Origin: Pseudomonadota bacterium
GTDB taxonomy: Bacteria > Pseudomonadota > Alphaproteobacteria > Acetobacterales > Acetobacteraceae
Length of the DNA stretch: 64,000 nucleotides
Direction of reading: 5' to 3'
Assembly (NCBI GenBank): GCA_021845985.1
Contig: JAJZES010000039.1
Location: forward strand, 1-64,000
The translations under genes and the position numbers were made by a program. The number at the start of each line of letters is the position of its first letter. Within the stretch, counting starts at the first letter, position 1. The notes below the pieces were generated by a model. It was not told the DNA's origin. It did not search any database and saw nothing but the letters and a program-made list of their open reading frames with translations. Positions 34,023-44,364 of this stretch are shown here, one piece after another.

Positions 34023-34979
34023 TCAGCTCGCCCCGATCAGGATGCCGGTGGCGAACACCAGCGCGCCGCCGAAGCCGACCTGCATCGCCGCCGAGATCGG
34101 CGGCGTGTCCATGAAGCGCCAGCGGATCCAGGTGATCACGCCAAGCTCGACGATGACCACCGCCACCGCCACCACGGTTGCGGTCCAGAATTGCTGGATC
34201 ATGAACGGCAGCGTATGGCCGATGCCGCCGAGCGTGGTCATCAGCCCGCAGATCAGCCCCCTGATCCACGGCGCGCCGCGCCCGGTCAGGCTGCCGTTAT
34301 CGGACAGCGCCTCGGCAAATCCCATCGAGATGCCGGCGCCGACCGAGGCGGCGAGACCGACCAGGAAGGCATCCCACGACCGGCCGGTGGCGAAGGCGGA
34401 GGCGAACACCGGCGCCAGCGTCGAGACCGACCCGTCCATCAGCCCGGCCAGCCCCGGCTGGATCACCCGCAGCAGGAACAGCCGGCGCTGCACCTCGGCT
34501 TCCTCGTGCTGCACATCGCTCGGCACGTTCTCGGCCACCAGCCGGTCGGCGGTGTGCTCGTGCTGCGCCTCGATCTCGGCGAGGTCGCCGAGCAGTTTGC
34601 GGATCGAAGCATCGGTGCTGCGCGCCGCCGCGAGGCGGTAGAAACGCTGCGTCTCCGCCTCCATCATCTGCGCCTGCCGGCGCACCGTGTCGATGCCGAG
34701 CGGGCGCAATTGCCAGACCGGCTTGTGCTGGACGAAGCCGCGCACGTCCTGACGGCGGATCAGCGGGATATGCTCGCCGAACTTTCCCCGGTAGAGGTCG
34801 ATCAACCGGCGGCGATGCTCGCCCTCCTCCGCCGCCATTTCGGAAAATACCCGGCCGGTGGAGGGATAGTCGTCGCGCATCGCCTCGGCGAAGTCGGCGT
34901 AGATGCGGCCGTCCTCTTCTTCGTTGCCGATGGCCAGGGCCAGGACTTCTTTCTCGGTGAGCTCGTCGAAATTGCGCAT
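34023..34979 (-). CDS. mbfA: MbfA-type membrane-bound ferritin (rubrerythrin-VIT1 fusion), iron exporter
   Basis: A 318-residue fusion: an N-terminal rubrerythrin-like di-iron four-helix domain (about 5-150) with [24 protein letters not shown] and EIEAQHEH iron-ligand motifs, joined to a C-terminal CCC1/VIT1 membrane domain (about 165-318) containing [19 protein letters not shown] and several helices. In alphaproteobacteria MbfA exports iron and protects against iron-driven peroxide stress, and is typically repressed by Irr. I see no clear Irr box in the 97-base upstream gap. Monocistronic. Confidence 0.92.
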   Translation of the reverse strand: MRNFDELTEKEVLALAIGNEEEDGRIYADFAEAMRDDYPSTGRVFSEMAAEEGEHRRRLIDLYRGKFGEHIPLIRRQDVRGFVQHKPVWQLRPLGIDTVRRQAQMMEAETQRFYRLAAARSTDASIRKLLGDLAEIEAQHEHTADRLVAENVPSDVQHEEAEVQRRLFLLRVIQPGLAGLMDGSVSTLAPVFASAFATGRSWDAFLVGLAASVGAGISMGFAEALSDNGSLTGRGAPWIRGLICGLMTTLGGIGHTLPFMIQQFWTATVVAVAVVIVELGVITWIRWRFMDTPPISAAMQVGFGGALVFATGILIGAS

Positions 34980-35076
34980 GCGGGTCCGGGCCGGTGGGTG
35001 CCGCGCCTATATGCCGCCGCATCGCCGATGCTTCAAGCCGGGCCTGCAACGTTGCCGCCGGCGCGGCGGCGCCACC

Positions 35077-35880
35077 TCACGCCACGATGCGCCGGTAGAG
35101 ATGCCAGGTGGCATGGCCGAGCACCGGCAGCACGACGATCAGCCCGACGAACAGAAGCAGCGAGCCGAGCACCAGCGCCGCCACGACGATCAGCCCCCAG
35201 GCCAGCATCGGCAGCCGGTTGGCGGCGACGGCGCGCAGCGAGGTGCCGACGGCGAGCGACAACCGCTCGCCGGTGGTGCTGCCGTGGCGGCCGTCGATCA
35301 GCATCGGAAAGGAGACAACGCCGACCGCGAACACCAGCAGCGCGAACAGCAGCCCGACCGCATCGCCGACGATGATCATGCGCCAGCCGGCGGCGGTGGC
35401 GAACACGGCATGCAGAAAGTCGCCGGGCGACAGCGGCGCGCCGGCGCCGAGAAAGGTCTCGTAGATCGCCAGCGCCACTTGCAGCCAGACCAGGAACAGC
35501 GCCGCCAGCAGCAGCCCGAGCAGGACGATCGCGCCGAGGCCGGGGCGGCGCAGCACGTCGAACGCGGTGTGGAACGAGACCGCATGCCCGGCCGCGCGCT
35601 GGCGGCTCATTTCATAGAGGCCGGTGCCGGCCACCGGCCCGAGCAGGGCGAACCCGGCGGCGAGCGGAAACAGCAGCGGCAGCACCTGATAGCCGACCGC
35701 AAGCCGGCTCAGCACCAGCCCGAGCACCGGGTAGAGCAGGCAGAGAAACACGACATCGGTACGGTTGGCGGCGAAATCGGCATAGCCGGCGGCCAGCGCG
35801 GCGCGCAGATCGGCCAGCCCGATGCGGCGGATCGCCGGATACGCCACCCAATCGCGCCCGATCGCCAGTTGCTCGGCCAT
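35077..35880 (-). CDS. DUF2189 integral membrane protein
   Basis: A 267-residue polytopic membrane protein: a cytoplasmic N-terminus ([24 protein letters not shown]), then about six hydrophobic segments including [37 protein letters not shown] and [20 protein letters not shown] are characteristic DUF2189 segments. Function unknown; the family is widespread in alphaproteobacteria. It sits between mbfA and purH on the same strand without overlap. Confidence 0.85.
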   Translation of the reverse strand: MAEQLAIGRDWVAYPAIRRIGLADLRAALAAGYADFAANRTDVVFLCLLYPVLGLVLSRLAVGYQVLPLLFPLAAGFALLGPVAGTGLYEMSRQRAAGHAVSFHTAFDVLRRPGLGAIVLLGLLLAALFLVWLQVALAIYETFLGAGAPLSPGDFLHAVFATAAGWRMIIVGDAVGLLFALLVFAVGVVSFPMLIDGRHGSTTGERLSLAVGTSLRAVAANRLPMLAWGLIVVAALVLGSLLLFVGLIVVLPVLGHATWHLYRRIVA

Positions 35881-35930
35881 AGCTGTGCCCCCGCGACGTC
35901 CGGCAGGCAGTCTGCACCGGCGCGCGGGCG

Positions 35931-35952
35931 ATCGTCGCTACCTCGCGACGAT
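35931..35952 (-). terminator. Hairpin after purH
   Basis: ATCGTCGC and GCGACGAT (35931-35938, 35945-35952) form a perfect 8-bp stem around a six-base loop, eight bases past the purH stop on the reverse strand, flanked by further pairing (GCGATC/GATCGC). No U-tract. Confidence 0.5.
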
Positions 35953-35960
35953 GTGATCGC

Positions 35961-37532
35961 TCAATGGCGGAAATGGCGCATCCCGGTGAACACCATCGCC
36001 AGCCCGGCGGCGTCGGCCGCGGCGATCACCTCGGCGTCGCGCAGCGACCCGCCGGGCTGGATCACCGCGCTCGCCCCCGCCGCCACCGCCGCCTCCAGGC
36101 CATCGGCGAAGGGAAAGAAGGCATCGGAGGCGACCACGCTGCCCTGCGTCAACGGCTGCGCCGCGCCGGCCATGCGCGCCGCTTCCGCCGCCTTCCAGGC
36201 GGCGATGCGGGCGCTGTCAACCCGGCTCATCTGGCCGGCGCCGATGCCGACGGTGGCGCCGCCGCGGGCATAGACGATGGCGTTGGATTTGACATGCTTG
36301 CAGACGCGGAAAGCAAAGATCAGGTCGGCCAGCTCCGCCGCACTGGGCGCCCGCCGGGTCACCGTGCGCAGATCCGCCGGCGCGATGCGCCCGGCATCGC
36401 GCGCCTGCACCAGATAGCCGCCGGCGACGCTGCGCAGCATCTGCGCCGGCGCCGCCGGATCGGGCAGGCCGCCGGTCAGCAGCAGCCGCAGCCCCTTCTT
36501 GCGCGCCAGCACCGCCTGCGCCGCCGCGGTCGCGTCGGGGGCGACGATGACCTCGGTGAAGATCGCCGCGATTGCCTCCGCCGTCGCCGCGTCGAGCGTG
36601 CGGTTGAGTGCGACGATGCCGCCGAAGGCAGAGACCGGGTCGCAGCGCAGCGCCGCCGCCCAGGCCTCGGCCGGCGCCGCCCCGGTGGCGACACCGCACG
36701 GATTGGCATGCTTGACGATGACCACGGCCGGCTCGGCAAACTCGGCGACGCATTCGAACGCCGCATCGGTGTCGTTGAGGTTGTTGTAGGACAGTTCCTT
36801 GCCCTGCAGCTGGCGCGCCGTGGCCACGCCGGGGCGGCTGCCGGCGACATAGAAGGCCGCCGCCTGATGCGGATTCTCGCCGTAGCGCAGGCGCTGCCGC
36901 AACGTCGCCGCGACGGTCAGTGTCGGCGGGAAAGCGACATCCTGCTGCTCGGCGAACCACGCCGCGATGGCCGCGTCATAGGCGGCGGTGTGCGCATAGG
37001 CGGCGGCGGCGAGGCGCCGGCGCAGCGCCCGCGTGGTGCCGCCCGCCGCCAGCGCCGCCAGCGTCTCGGCGTACTGCGCCGGATCGGTCAGCACCGCGAC
37101 GGAATCGTGGTTCTTGGCCGCGGCGCGGATCAGCGCCGGGCCGCCGATGTCGATGTTTTCGACGCAGTCGTCATATCCCGCGCCGGCCGCCACGGTCGCC
37201 GCGAACGGATAGAGCGTGACGGCGACGAGATCGATCGGCGCGATGCCATGCGCCGCCATCTGCGCCAGATGCGCCGGATCGTCGCGCCGGCCGAGAATGC
37301 CGCCATGGATCTGCGGCACCAGCGTCTTCACCCGCCCGTCGAGGATTTCCGGAAAGCCGCTGTGTTCGGCAACATCCTTCACCGCGATGCCGGCCTCGCG
37401 CAGGACCCGCGCGCTGCCGCCGGTGGAGAGAATCTCGGCGCCGTGCGCGGCCAGCGCGCGGGCCAGATCAAGCAGCCCGGTCTTGTCGGAGACGGAGAGC
37501 AGGGCACGGCGGATCGGCAGGATGTCGGTCAT
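35961..37532 (-). CDS. purH: Bifunctional AICAR formyltransferase/IMP cyclohydrolase PurH
   Basis: A 523-residue PurH of normal length. The N-terminal methylglyoxal-synthase-like IMP cyclohydrolase domain (about 1-200) starts [20 protein letters not shown]; the C-terminal AICAR transformylase domain contains [14 protein letters not shown], the active-site KHANPCGVA and [15 protein letters not shown]. Catalyses the last two steps of de novo IMP synthesis. The glycosyltransferase gene ends 16 bases upstream of its start, so the two are probably co-transcribed although functionally unrelated. Confidence 0.97.
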   Translation of the reverse strand: MTDILPIRRALLSVSDKTGLLDLARALAAHGAEILSTGGSARVLREAGIAVKDVAEHSGFPEILDGRVKTLVPQIHGGILGRRDDPAHLAQMAAHGIAPIDLVAVTLYPFAATVAAGAGYDDCVENIDIGGPALIRAAAKNHDSVAVLTDPAQYAETLAALAAGGTTRALRRRLAAAAYAHTAAYDAAIAAWFAEQQDVAFPPTLTVAATLRQRLRYGENPHQAAAFYVAGSRPGVATARQLQGKELSYNNLNDTDAAFECVAEFAEPAVVIVKHANPCGVATGAAPAEAWAAALRCDPVSAFGGIVALNRTLDAATAEAIAAIFTEVIVAPDATAAAQAVLARKKGLRLLLTGGLPDPAAPAQMLRSVAGGYLVQARDAGRIAPADLRTVTRRAPSAAELADLIFAFRVCKHVKSNAIVYARGGATVGIGAGQMSRVDSARIAAWKAAEAARMAGAAQPLTQGSVVASDAFFPFADGLEAAVAAGASAVIQPGGSLRDAEVIAAADAAGLAMVFTGMRHFRH

Positions 37533-37548
37533 GGCGCGGCCAATAGAC

Positions 37549-38649
37549 CTATGCCCCGAGCAGGTCCAGCGTGCGCGCCACCACCCGCGCCTCGTCGTAG
37601 AGATCGAGCGCGCGCGCCCGCCCCGCCGCCCCTAGCCGCGCCCGCAGCGCCGCGTCCACGGCCAGCGCCTGCAGCGCCGCGGCGAGCGGCGCCACCGTCG
37701 CCGGCGGCACCAGCAGGCCGGTTTGCCCCGCCACCACCTGTTCGCGCGGGCCGCGGATGTCGGTCGCGACCACCGGCAGGCCGCACAGCATCGCCTCGAT
37801 CACCGACATCGGCAGCCCCTCGAAATGGCTCGGCAGGGCGAAGATGTCGGCCGCCGCCAGCACCGCGGCGACGTCGTCGCGATAGCCGAGCAGGCGCAGC
37901 CGGTCGCCAAGGCCGCAGGCGGCGAACAGCGGCGCCAGATCGGCGCCGTGATCGGAGGCGAGGCGCTCGCCGACCACCCACAGCTCGGCATCGACCGTGC
38001 GCATCGCCGCCAGCAATTCCGGGTAGCCCTTGTGGCGCACCAGCCGCGACACCGCGACCACCACCACCCGATCGGCGGCGACGCCGAGCGCAGCGCGCAG
38101 CCGTGCGCGCGCCGCCGGATCGGGCTGAAAGCGCGCCGGGTCGCGGCCGTTGCCGATGGCGACGGCGCCGCGATGGATGCGCAGCCGCCGGGCATCCGCC
38201 GCCTCCTCCGTCGAGACGGTGAAAAAGACATCGGTGCAGCGCCCGCCGAGCCATTCCATGACCAGCGCGGCGGCGCGGCGCGGCCACGGCGCCGGCTGGT
38301 TGAACAGGAAGCCATGGCCGGTATAGGCGACACGCGGCACGCCGGCGAGGCGGGCGGCGAGGCGGGCGAGAAAGCCGCTGATCGGCATGTGCGCATGCAC
38401 CAGATCCGGCCGCTCGGCGCGCAACAGCCGCCACAGCGCGACGAAGGCGCGCGCCTGCGCCAGCGGCGACAGGCGGCGCGCCAGCGGCAGCGCGACGACG
38501 CGAAACCCCTCGCCGCGCGCCACCGCCAGCAACGGCCCGTCGGCCGACACGCCGACCACCTCATGGCCGCGCCCGCGCAGCCCGCGCATCAGCGGCAGCA
38601 GGAAATGCCGCAGCGAGAAATCGACATTGGTGATCTCGATGATCTTCAT
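37549..38649 (-). CDS. Glycosyltransferase family 4
   Basis: A 366-residue GT-B-fold glycosyltransferase. N-terminal acceptor domain: [38 protein letters not shown] and YTGHGFLF. C-terminal nucleotide-sugar domain: [18 protein letters not shown], and [18 protein letters not shown] carrying the E-x7-E retaining motif. It likely adds a sugar to a lipid-linked or polysaccharide acceptor at the cytoplasmic membrane face. No other polysaccharide genes are near. A good ribosome site is missing before the ATG at 38649. Confidence 0.88.
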   Translation of the reverse strand: MKIIEITNVDFSLRHFLLPLMRGLRGRGHEVVGVSADGPLLAVARGEGFRVVALPLARRLSPLAQARAFVALWRLLRAERPDLVHAHMPISGFLARLAARLAGVPRVAYTGHGFLFNQPAPWPRRAAALVMEWLGGRCTDVFFTVSTEEAADARRLRIHRGAVAIGNGRDPARFQPDPAARARLRAALGVAADRVVVVAVSRLVRHKGYPELLAAMRTVDAELWVVGERLASDHGADLAPLFAACGLGDRLRLLGYRDDVAAVLAAADIFALPSHFEGLPMSVIEAMLCGLPVVATDIRGPREQVVAGQTGLLVPPATVAPLAAALQALAVDAALRARLGAAGRARALDLYDEARVVARTLDLLGA

Positions 38650-38827
38650 CGGCGCCGGCGCGGATCGGCCGCTGCGCTGCCCTGGCTGTGCGGCAGGCTT
38701 TGCACCGCGTCGCCGGAGCGGCTGTTAGTGCCGGGCTGTTCCATCAGCGGCCGGTCGCCAAGGGCGATGCCGCGCAGAAAGCCACGGCCAGGATGCGTCG
38801 CATGGCGCTCTGCCTCGCTGACCGGGG

Positions 38828-41011
38828 TTACTGGTTGGGCAGCCCCGACGCCACCAGACCCGACTGGACAAAGTGCGACTGGTCGAGGCCCGACTGGTCG
38901 AGGCCCGACTGGAGCAGGCCGGTGCGCGCGAAACCGGGCCACGCCACGCCGGCCAACTGGGTGCGAACGCGCGCGGCAAGTTCGCTGCGGCGGAACGGTT
39001 TGCTGATCAGTTCGACCCCCGGACTGATCCGGCCGCCCTCCAGCAGCACATTGCCGGAATAGCCGGAGGTGAACAGCACCCGCAGACCGGGGATCACCGC
39101 GGCGGCGGAATCGGCCACCTCGCGTCCGGTCATGCCGCCCGGCAGCACCACGTCGGTCAGCAGCAGATCGGGCCTGACGCCCTCCTGCAGCAGCAGCAGC
39201 GCCTCCGCCCCGTCCGCCGCCGCCAGCACGCAATAGCCGAGACCGCGCAGCATCGCCTCGGTATGGCCGCGCACCATGTCATTGTCTTCGACCAGCAGGA
39301 TCGTCTGGCTGCCGCCATGCACCTGCCACGCGCCCGGGATCTCGACCTCGGCCGCCTGCGCCGTGGTGCGCGGCAGATAGAGCCGCAGGATGGTGCCCTG
39401 GCCGATCTCGCTGTCGATCATCACATGGCCGCCCGACTGCTTGACGAAGCCATAGACCATCGACAGCCCGAGACCGGTGCCCTTGCCCGGCTGCTTGGTG
39501 GTGAAAAACGGCTCGAAGGCGCGGCCCTGCACCTCGCGCGCCATGCCGATGCCGGAATCGGCGACCGAGATCATGATGTAGTCGCCGGTGCGATCGAGAC
39601 CCGATACCGCGGCATAGACCCGGTCGATGGCGACATTGGCCGCCTCGATGGCGAGTTGACCGCCGCCGGGCATCGCATCGCGGGCGTTCAACGCCAGATT
39701 GAGGATGGCGTTCTCCAGTTCCGCCGGATCGGCCAGCACCAGCCACAGCCCCGGTTCGGCGGCGATGTACAGCGACACCGTCTCGCCGATGGTGCGGCGC
39801 AGCAACGGGTCGAGCGAGGACAGCAGCGCGGCAATATCGACCACCTGCGGCGACAGCGGCTGACGGCGCGAGAAGGCGAGCAGGCGGCGCATCAACTGGC
39901 TGGCGCTGGCGCCGGCGCGCAGGCCGGCCTCGGCCAGTTCATGATCGCTGCCATCCGGCTCGCCACGCTCCTCGGCGTTCGTCGCCAGCATCTCGAAATT
40001 GCCCAGCATCACCGTCAGCAGGTTGTTGACATCATGGGCGATGCCGCCGGTGAGCTGGCCGAGCGCCTCGAGCTTCTGCGACTGGCGCAGCCGCTCCTCG
40101 GTCTCGCGCTGCGCCGTCACGTCGCGGAAATAGACCGTCAGACCACCCTCGAACGGATAGCACCTGGTTTCGAACCAGGCTTTCAGCGGCGGAAACAGCG
40201 CGGTAAAATCCAGGTCATGGCTGCCCAGCATCGCCTCTTCCAGCCGGTCGCCGAAGGCGCTGCCGGGCAGATCGGGAAACAACTGCCACAGCGTCGCCCC
40301 GACCACCTGCTCGCGCGTCCGCTCCAGGTAGCGCAGCGCCGCACTGTTGACGTGGCGCACCCGCCAGGCACCATCGAGCACGTACATGCCGTCCGAAATG
40401 GTGCCGAGAATGAGTTCGATCTCCGATCGCGCACGCATCGATTCGGCGAGCAGCCCGGCATTCTCGATCGCCGCGGCGACGGCGCGGACAAGCTGGTCGA
40501 GCACCAGCTTGTCCTCGGTGGTGAACGGCGGCCCGGCACGGCGGCGCACCGCCACCTGCCCGATCGGCGCGCCATCGGCGGCCAGCAGCCTGACGCTCTG
40601 TTGCAGCGGCGAACCGCCCGGCTGGCCGGCCGGCTCGGCTGCGGCGAGCCCGAGCGCCACCTCCGCCTCGTCACACTCCAGCAGGCTGCGCGCCATCAGC
40701 TCGGCACGCGCCGCCACCTCGGCCGGGTCACGCAGCCGGCCGAGATGCTCGGCGATGCCGGCGAGCTGGGTCATCCGCCAGATGCGCTGCTGGGCTTCCG
40801 CCTCCAGCGCCGCGGCGCGGCGGCGCAGCCGGTTCAGTGCCGCAGCCCCAAGAAAGAATCCGCCCGCGCCCAGCCCCCAGACCACCGACACCACCCAGGG
40901 CGACGGCTGCTCCAGCAACGCCGCCGCGGCGATTGCCGCCAATGCGACGCCGCCTGCAGCAAACGCCGCGGCGAGTCTCTCATTGCTGATGGTGGAACGA
41001 CGAATCGGCAT
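38828..41011 (-). CDS. Hybrid histidine kinase with PAS and receiver domains
   Basis: A 727-residue sensor. Two closely spaced N-terminal hydrophobic segments (about 12-55) anchor it, followed by a GAF-like region (about 90-200), a PAS domain (about 205-300, [20 protein letters not shown]) and a kinase core: H-box [12 protein letters not shown]-box [12 protein letters not shown]1 VADSGIGM, F-box FEPFFTTK, G2 [15 protein letters not shown]-terminal receiver (about 580-695) has the phospho-Asp in [12 protein letters not shown]. The last 30 residues are six pentapeptide-like units ([15 protein letters not shown] types). A divergent OmpR-type regulator gene 172 bases away is its likely partner; the internal receiver suggests self-regulation. 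Confidence 0.9.
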   Translation of the reverse strand: MPIRRSTISNERLAAAFAAGGVALAAIAAAALLEQPSPWVVSVVWGLGAGGFFLGAAALNRLRRRAAALEAEAQQRIWRMTQLAGIAEHLGRLRDPAEVAARAELMARSLLECDEAEVALGLAAAEPAGQPGGSPLQQSVRLLAADGAPIGQVAVRRRAGPPFTTEDKLVLDQLVRAVAAAIENAGLLAESMRARSEIELILGTISDGMYVLDGAWRVRHVNSAALRYLERTREQVVGATLWQLFPDLPGSAFGDRLEEAMLGSHDLDFTALFPPLKAWFETRCYPFEGGLTVYFRDVTAQRETEERLRQSQKLEALGQLTGGIAHDVNNLLTVMLGNFEMLATNAEERGEPDGSDHELAEAGLRAGASASQLMRRLLAFSRRQPLSPQVVDIAALLSSLDPLLRRTIGETVSLYIAAEPGLWLVLADPAELENAILNLALNARDAMPGGGQLAIEAANVAIDRVYAAVSGLDRTGDYIMISVADSGIGMAREVQGRAFEPFFTTKQPGKGTGLGLSMVYGFVKQSGGHVMIDSEIGQGTILRLYLPRTTAQAAEVEIPGAWQVHGGSQTILLVEDNDMVRGHTEAMLRGLGYCVLAAADGAEALLLLQEGVRPDLLLTDVVLPGGMTGREVADSAAAVIPGLRVLFTSGYSGNVLLEGGRISPGVELISKPFRRSELAARVRTQLAGVAWPGFARTGLLQSGLDQSGLDQSHFVQSGLVASGLPNQ
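38846..38920 (-). repeat. Five tandem 15-bp repeats encoding a pentapeptide tail in the kinase
   Basis: Units of pattern CGACTGGTCGAGGCC (forward strand) start at 38846 (degenerate), 38861, 38876, 38891 and 38906; the units at 38876 and 38891 are identical. On the coding strand each encodes a G-L-x-Q-S pentad, extending the receiver domain by about 30 residues. Length variation by slippage is likely. Confidence 0.85.
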
Positions 41012-41183
41012 GCTGTCTCACACCGCACACACTGCTCGCGATATTGCGACCGCAGCGGTGCCGGTCAGTCACCTTTTCTACTATCAGTGGACGGATCACG
41101 CAAAGATCATTAACTCTTGCACCAGCCATGATGGCACTCCGCCGCCGGTTCCCCGGCTGCAGACCGATACCGGATGACGCAAC
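41012..41183. promoter_or_regulatory. Divergent promoter region, kinase / response regulator
   Basis: A 172-base gap, AT-richer in the middle (around 41085-41120, ACCTTTTCTACTATCAG and AAAGATCATTAACTCTTG). It carries a small dyad TCGCGATATTGCGA. Both promoters must lie here; I cannot place them exactly. Confidence 0.45.
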
Positions 41184-41951
41184 ATGTCAGGCGAAGCCGT
41201 ATCTCCGCTGCCTAACCCACGGGTCCTGTTGATCGAGGACAATCCGGCTGTTGCCGAAACGCTGCAAAAGTTCATCGAACGCTCGGGCATGCGCACCGCC
41301 TGGGCGCAGACCGGAGCGCGGGCGATCGAGCTGAAACGCAGTTTCATGCCCGATGTCGTGCTGGTCGATCTCGAACTGCCCGACACCAGCGGCGTGGCGC
41401 TGATCGGATGGTTGTCTAATCTACATGATTGCGGAATCATAGTTGTTTCCGGCCGCAGCGAGGAAGCCGAACGAATCGTCGGGCTGGAACTCGGCGCCGA
41501 CGACTACATCGCCAAGCCGCCGCAACTGCGTGAGATGGTGGCGCGCATCCGCGCGGTGCATCGGCGGTCGCATCTGCGCGCCGCATCGCGCGGCGAACCC
41601 GCCGCCGCGGCGGCGACACCGGACCTGCATCCGGTGCAGGCCGGGCAATGGCGGGTCGATCTGCAGCGGCGGGTAGTCAGCGACACCGATGGCCGGCCGT
41701 TGCCGTTGACCGCGGCCGAGTTCACCGCGCTGCAGGAATTGCTGCTCTCGCCCGGCGAGCCGGTGTCGCGCGAGCGGCTGTGCGAGATGGCGCTGCGCCG
41801 GCCGTGGCGGGCCGAAGACCGCAGCATCGACCAGCTCATCTTCAGCCTGCGCCGCAAGCTCGGCGACGGCGAGGCCGGCAACCGCACCATCCAGTCGGTG
41901 CGCGGCGCCGGTTATGTGCTGGCGGCGGAGCTGCGCCCGGCGCTGGTCTGA
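41184..41951 (+). CDS. OmpR/PhoB-type response regulator
   Basis: A 255-residue regulator: receiver domain (about 10-125) with acidic pocket VLLIEDN, phospho-Asp in VVLVDLELPDTSG, and conserved Lys in DDYIAKPPQL; a 30-residue Ala/Pro linker; and a winged-helix DNA-binding domain (about 155-250) with LTAAEFTALQELLLSPGEPVSR and SIDQLIFSLRRKLGD, ending with RTIQSVRGAGYVLAAE. Divergent from the hybrid kinase gene, so probably phosphorylated by it. No good Shine-Dalgarno precedes the ATG. Confidence 0.92.
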   Translation: MSGEAVSPLPNPRVLLIEDNPAVAETLQKFIERSGMRTAWAQTGARAIELKRSFMPDVVLVDLELPDTSGVALIGWLSNLHDCGIIVVSGRSEEAERIVGLELGADDYIAKPPQLREMVARIRAVHRRSHLRAASRGEPAAAAATPDLHPVQAGQWRVDLQRRVVSDTDGRPLPLTAAEFTALQELLLSPGEPVSRERLCEMALRRPWRAEDRSIDQLIFSLRRKLGDGEAGNRTIQSVRGAGYVLAAELRPALV

Positions 41952-41968
41952 GCCGCAGAGCCCGGCGC

Positions 41969-43252
41969 CTACCGCCCGGCCAGCCCGCGACCGCGGCCGA
42001 TCGCCGCCGCGCCGAAGCGGCCGCGCAGCGTGTCGATCGCGGTCTGCGCCGCGACCAGCCGGGCCCGGCCGGGATCGGCCAGATCCGGCAGATCGGCCGC
42101 CGCGAGTGGCGCCAGCGGCTGCGCGGCGATGCCGATGAGGCGGAACGCGGTGCCGTCCGCCTCGCGCTCCAACAGCCGCCGCGCCGCCGCGAACAGCACA
42201 TCCGGCAGCCGTGTCGGGCCGGGCAGACGCTGCGTGCGGGTGCGCAGGGCAAACCCCGCGGTCTTCAGTTTCAGCACCACCCCGGCCGCGGCACACCCCT
42301 GCTCGGACAGCCGGCGCGCCAGTTTCTCGGCCAGCGGCCAAAGCCGCCGCTCCAGCTCGGCGCGCTGCGTCAGGTCGGCATCGAAAGTGGTCTCGGCGCT
42401 GATCGAGCGGGTCTCGCGGCGCGGATCGACGGCGCGGTCGTCCTCGCCGCGGGCGCGGCGCACCAGCGCCGGCCCGTCCTCGCCGAGCAGACGCAGCGCC
42501 GCGCGCGGCTCCAGCACCTGCATCTGGCCGAGCCGGGTGATGCCCTTGCCCTCCAGCCGCTTCGCCGCGGCGGGACCGATGCCGGGCAGCAGCCGCACCG
42601 GCTCGGCCGCCAGCAGCGCCGCCGCCTCGCCGCCGATGACGCAGAAGCCGCGCGGCTTGTCGCGTCCCGCGGCGATTTTCGCCATCAGCCGGTTGCGCGC
42701 GAGGCCGACCGAGACGGTCACGCCGATCTCCGCCTCGACCCGGCGGACGAAGCGGATCAGCGCCAGCGCCGGCGGTCCGCCATGCAGCGCCGCGGTGCCG
42801 GACAGGTCGAGCACCGCCTCGTCGATCGACAGAGGCTGCAGCAGCGGCGTCAGCTCGGCCATCAGCGCCCGGAGTTGCCGCGCCACCGCGACATATTTGG
42901 CGAAATCCGGGCGGATGACGACGGCATCGGGACAGGCCCGCAGCGCCGTGAACATCGGCATGGCGCTGCGCACACCACTGATCCGCGCGATGTAGCAGGC
43001 GGCGGTGACGACGCCGCGCACGCCGCCGCCGACGATCACTGGCCGCGCCGCCAGCTCCGGCCGGTCGCGCTTCTCGACGCTGGCATAGAAGGCATCGCAG
43101 TCGATATGGGCGATGGCGAGTTCGGCCAGTTCGGCGTGGCGGATGATGCGCCGGCCGCCGCAGCGCGGACAGGTGGTGGCGGCGCCGGCGTCCGCGTCGC
43201 AGTCGCGGCAGAGCGCCGGCACCGGGATCAGCCGCGAACGGGCGGCGGCCAC
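41969..43252 (-). CDS. dinB: DNA polymerase IV (DinB, Y-family)
   Basis: A 427-residue Y-family polymerase. Catalytic motifs: IAHIDCDAFYASVEKRD (first Asp) and PLSIDEAVLDLSGT (the conserved SxDE); LLPGIGPAAAKRLEGKGI is the helix-hairpin-helix, followed by the little-finger domain. The N-terminal 40 residues form a probable zinc ribbon with four Cys (CRDC and CPRC), an extension absent from E. coli DinB. It performs error-prone translesion synthesis. GTG start at 43252; the gene overlaps the ROK kinase 3' end by 25 bases. I see no clear LexA box near it, which would be internal to the kinase gene. Confidence 0.92.
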   Translation of the reverse strand: MAAARSRLIPVPALCRDCDADAGAATTCPRCGGRRIIRHAELAELAIAHIDCDAFYASVEKRDRPELAARPVIVGGGVRGVVTAACYIARISGVRSAMPMFTALRACPDAVVIRPDFAKYVAVARQLRALMAELTPLLQPLSIDEAVLDLSGTAALHGGPPALALIRFVRRVEAEIGVTVSVGLARNRLMAKIAAGRDKPRGFCVIGGEAAALLAAEPVRLLPGIGPAAAKRLEGKGITRLGQMQVLEPRAALRLLGEDGPALVRRARGEDDRAVDPRRETRSISAETTFDADLTQRAELERRLWPLAEKLARRLSEQGCAAAGVVLKLKTAGFALRTRTQRLPGPTRLPDVLFAAARRLLEREADGTAFRLIGIAAQPLAPLAAADLPDLADPGRARLVAAQTAIDTLRGRFGAAAIGRGRGLAGR

Positions 43253-44154
43253 ATCCAGGCGGCGCCGCGCACGCCCGACGAGTCGCCGTGCATGTTGCGT
43301 ACGATCGGCGTCGTCACCGTGTCGGAGAACACATACTTTTCCAGCACCTTCGGCAGTTCGTCATAAAGATGCTCCATGTTGGACACGCCGCCGCCGAGCA
43401 CGATCACGTCGGGATCGAGAATGTTGACCACCACGGCGAGGCCGCGGCCCATCCGGTCGGCATGGCGCGCCAGCGCCGCCGCCGCCCGCGCATCGCCGGC
43501 GGCGGCACGCGCCGGCAGGTCGCGCGCGTCGCGCGCCTGCGGCCCGTCGCAGTCGATGGCCAGCCCGGTGCCGGAGATATACAGTTCCATGCAGCCGGCG
43601 AGACCGCACCAGCAGGGCAGCGCGGGCAGGTCCTCGGCCTTCGGCCAGGGCAGCGGGATGTGCCCCCACTCGCCGGCGATGCGGTTGCCGCCCTCAATGA
43701 TGCGACCATCGACGACGATGCCGCCGCCGCAGCCGGTGCCGACGATGACGCCGAAGACGGTGCGATGGCCGAGCCCGGCGCCGTCGGAGGCTTCGCTGAG
43801 GGCGAAGCAATTGGCGTCGTTGTTGACCCGCACCGCGCGGCCGAGCCGGGCGGCAAGATCGCGGTCGAGCGGATTGCCGTTCAGCACCACCGAATTGGCG
43901 CCCTTGACCAGACCGGTGGCCGGGCTGATCACCCCCGGAATGCCGACGCCGACGCTGCCGCGTCCGCCAAGCGCCTGCTCGACGCTGAGCACAAGGTCGC
44001 CGATGGCGGCGATGATGCCGGCATAGGTCGGCGGCGTGGCAACACGCCGGCGCGGCCCCGGACTGCCATCTGCGGCCAGCGAAATTATCTCGATCTTGGT
44101 GCCGCCAAGGTCGATGCCGAGGCGGAAATCGTAGTCGGTTGCCTGGACGCTCAT
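43228..44154 (-). CDS. ROK-family sugar kinase
   Basis: A 308-residue ROK kinase. ATP-binding motif LGIDLGGTKIEII, catalytic Asp in RVNNDANCFALSEA, GVIVGTGCGGGIVVDGRI, and the structural zinc site CWCGLAGCMELYISGTG. These features match fructokinase/Mak-like members. Divergent from the sugar ABC importer, it probably phosphorylates the imported hexose, as in rhizobial frcBCA loci with an associated ROK kinase (known family context; the assignment here is inference). Transcribed with dinB, which overlaps its end. Confidence 0.88.
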   Translation of the reverse strand: MSVQATDYDFRLGIDLGGTKIEIISLAADGSPGPRRRVATPPTYAGIIAAIGDLVLSVEQALGGRGSVGVGIPGVISPATGLVKGANSVVLNGNPLDRDLAARLGRAVRVNNDANCFALSEASDGAGLGHRTVFGVIVGTGCGGGIVVDGRIIEGGNRIAGEWGHIPLPWPKAEDLPALPCWCGLAGCMELYISGTGLAIDCDGPQARDARDLPARAAAGDARAAAALARHADRMGRGLAVVVNILDPDVIVLGGGVSNMEHLYDELPKVLEKYVFSDTVTTPIVRNMHGDSSGVRGAAWMWPPPVRG

Positions 44155-44364
44155 GACCCCACTTTGCCGTCAACGCGACGCTGGCTCAAGTGGAGACATC
44201 GCCGAACGATCGGCGGGGACGCAGGACGGCCGGCGCGGCGCCTGGAACGTAGCGGCAACCGTGGCCACGTTTCAGGGTTTGACCGGCCGCCCGGTGTCGC
44301 GTAATGGGGCAGAACTGTGGCAGCCTCGAACGGGGGCGTCGCGGCAAGCGGGTGGAAACGAATC
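44155..44364. promoter_or_regulatory. Divergent intergenic region, ROK kinase / sugar importer
   Basis: A 210-base gap holding the start sites of both divergent genes. I see an interrupted dyad AACGT...ACGTT spaced by 16 bases around 44247-44272 and nothing more specific. Confidence 0.3.

Noticed and set aside
38646..38744. Small reverse open frame between the kinase and the glycosyltransferase (starts MEQPGTNSRSG)
   Set aside because: No ribosome site, Arg-rich end and no recognisable motif; it runs just past the glycosyltransferase start codon.
38846..38920. Possible CRISPR-like array
   Set aside because: The repeats are 15 bp, directly abutting without spacers, and lie in frame inside a kinase gene.
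35964..41113. Long forward-strand open frames (35964-38222 and 38873-41113) opposite purH, the glycosyltransferase and the kinase
   Set aside because: Composition is Arg/Gln-rich shadow sequence with no recognisable domain.
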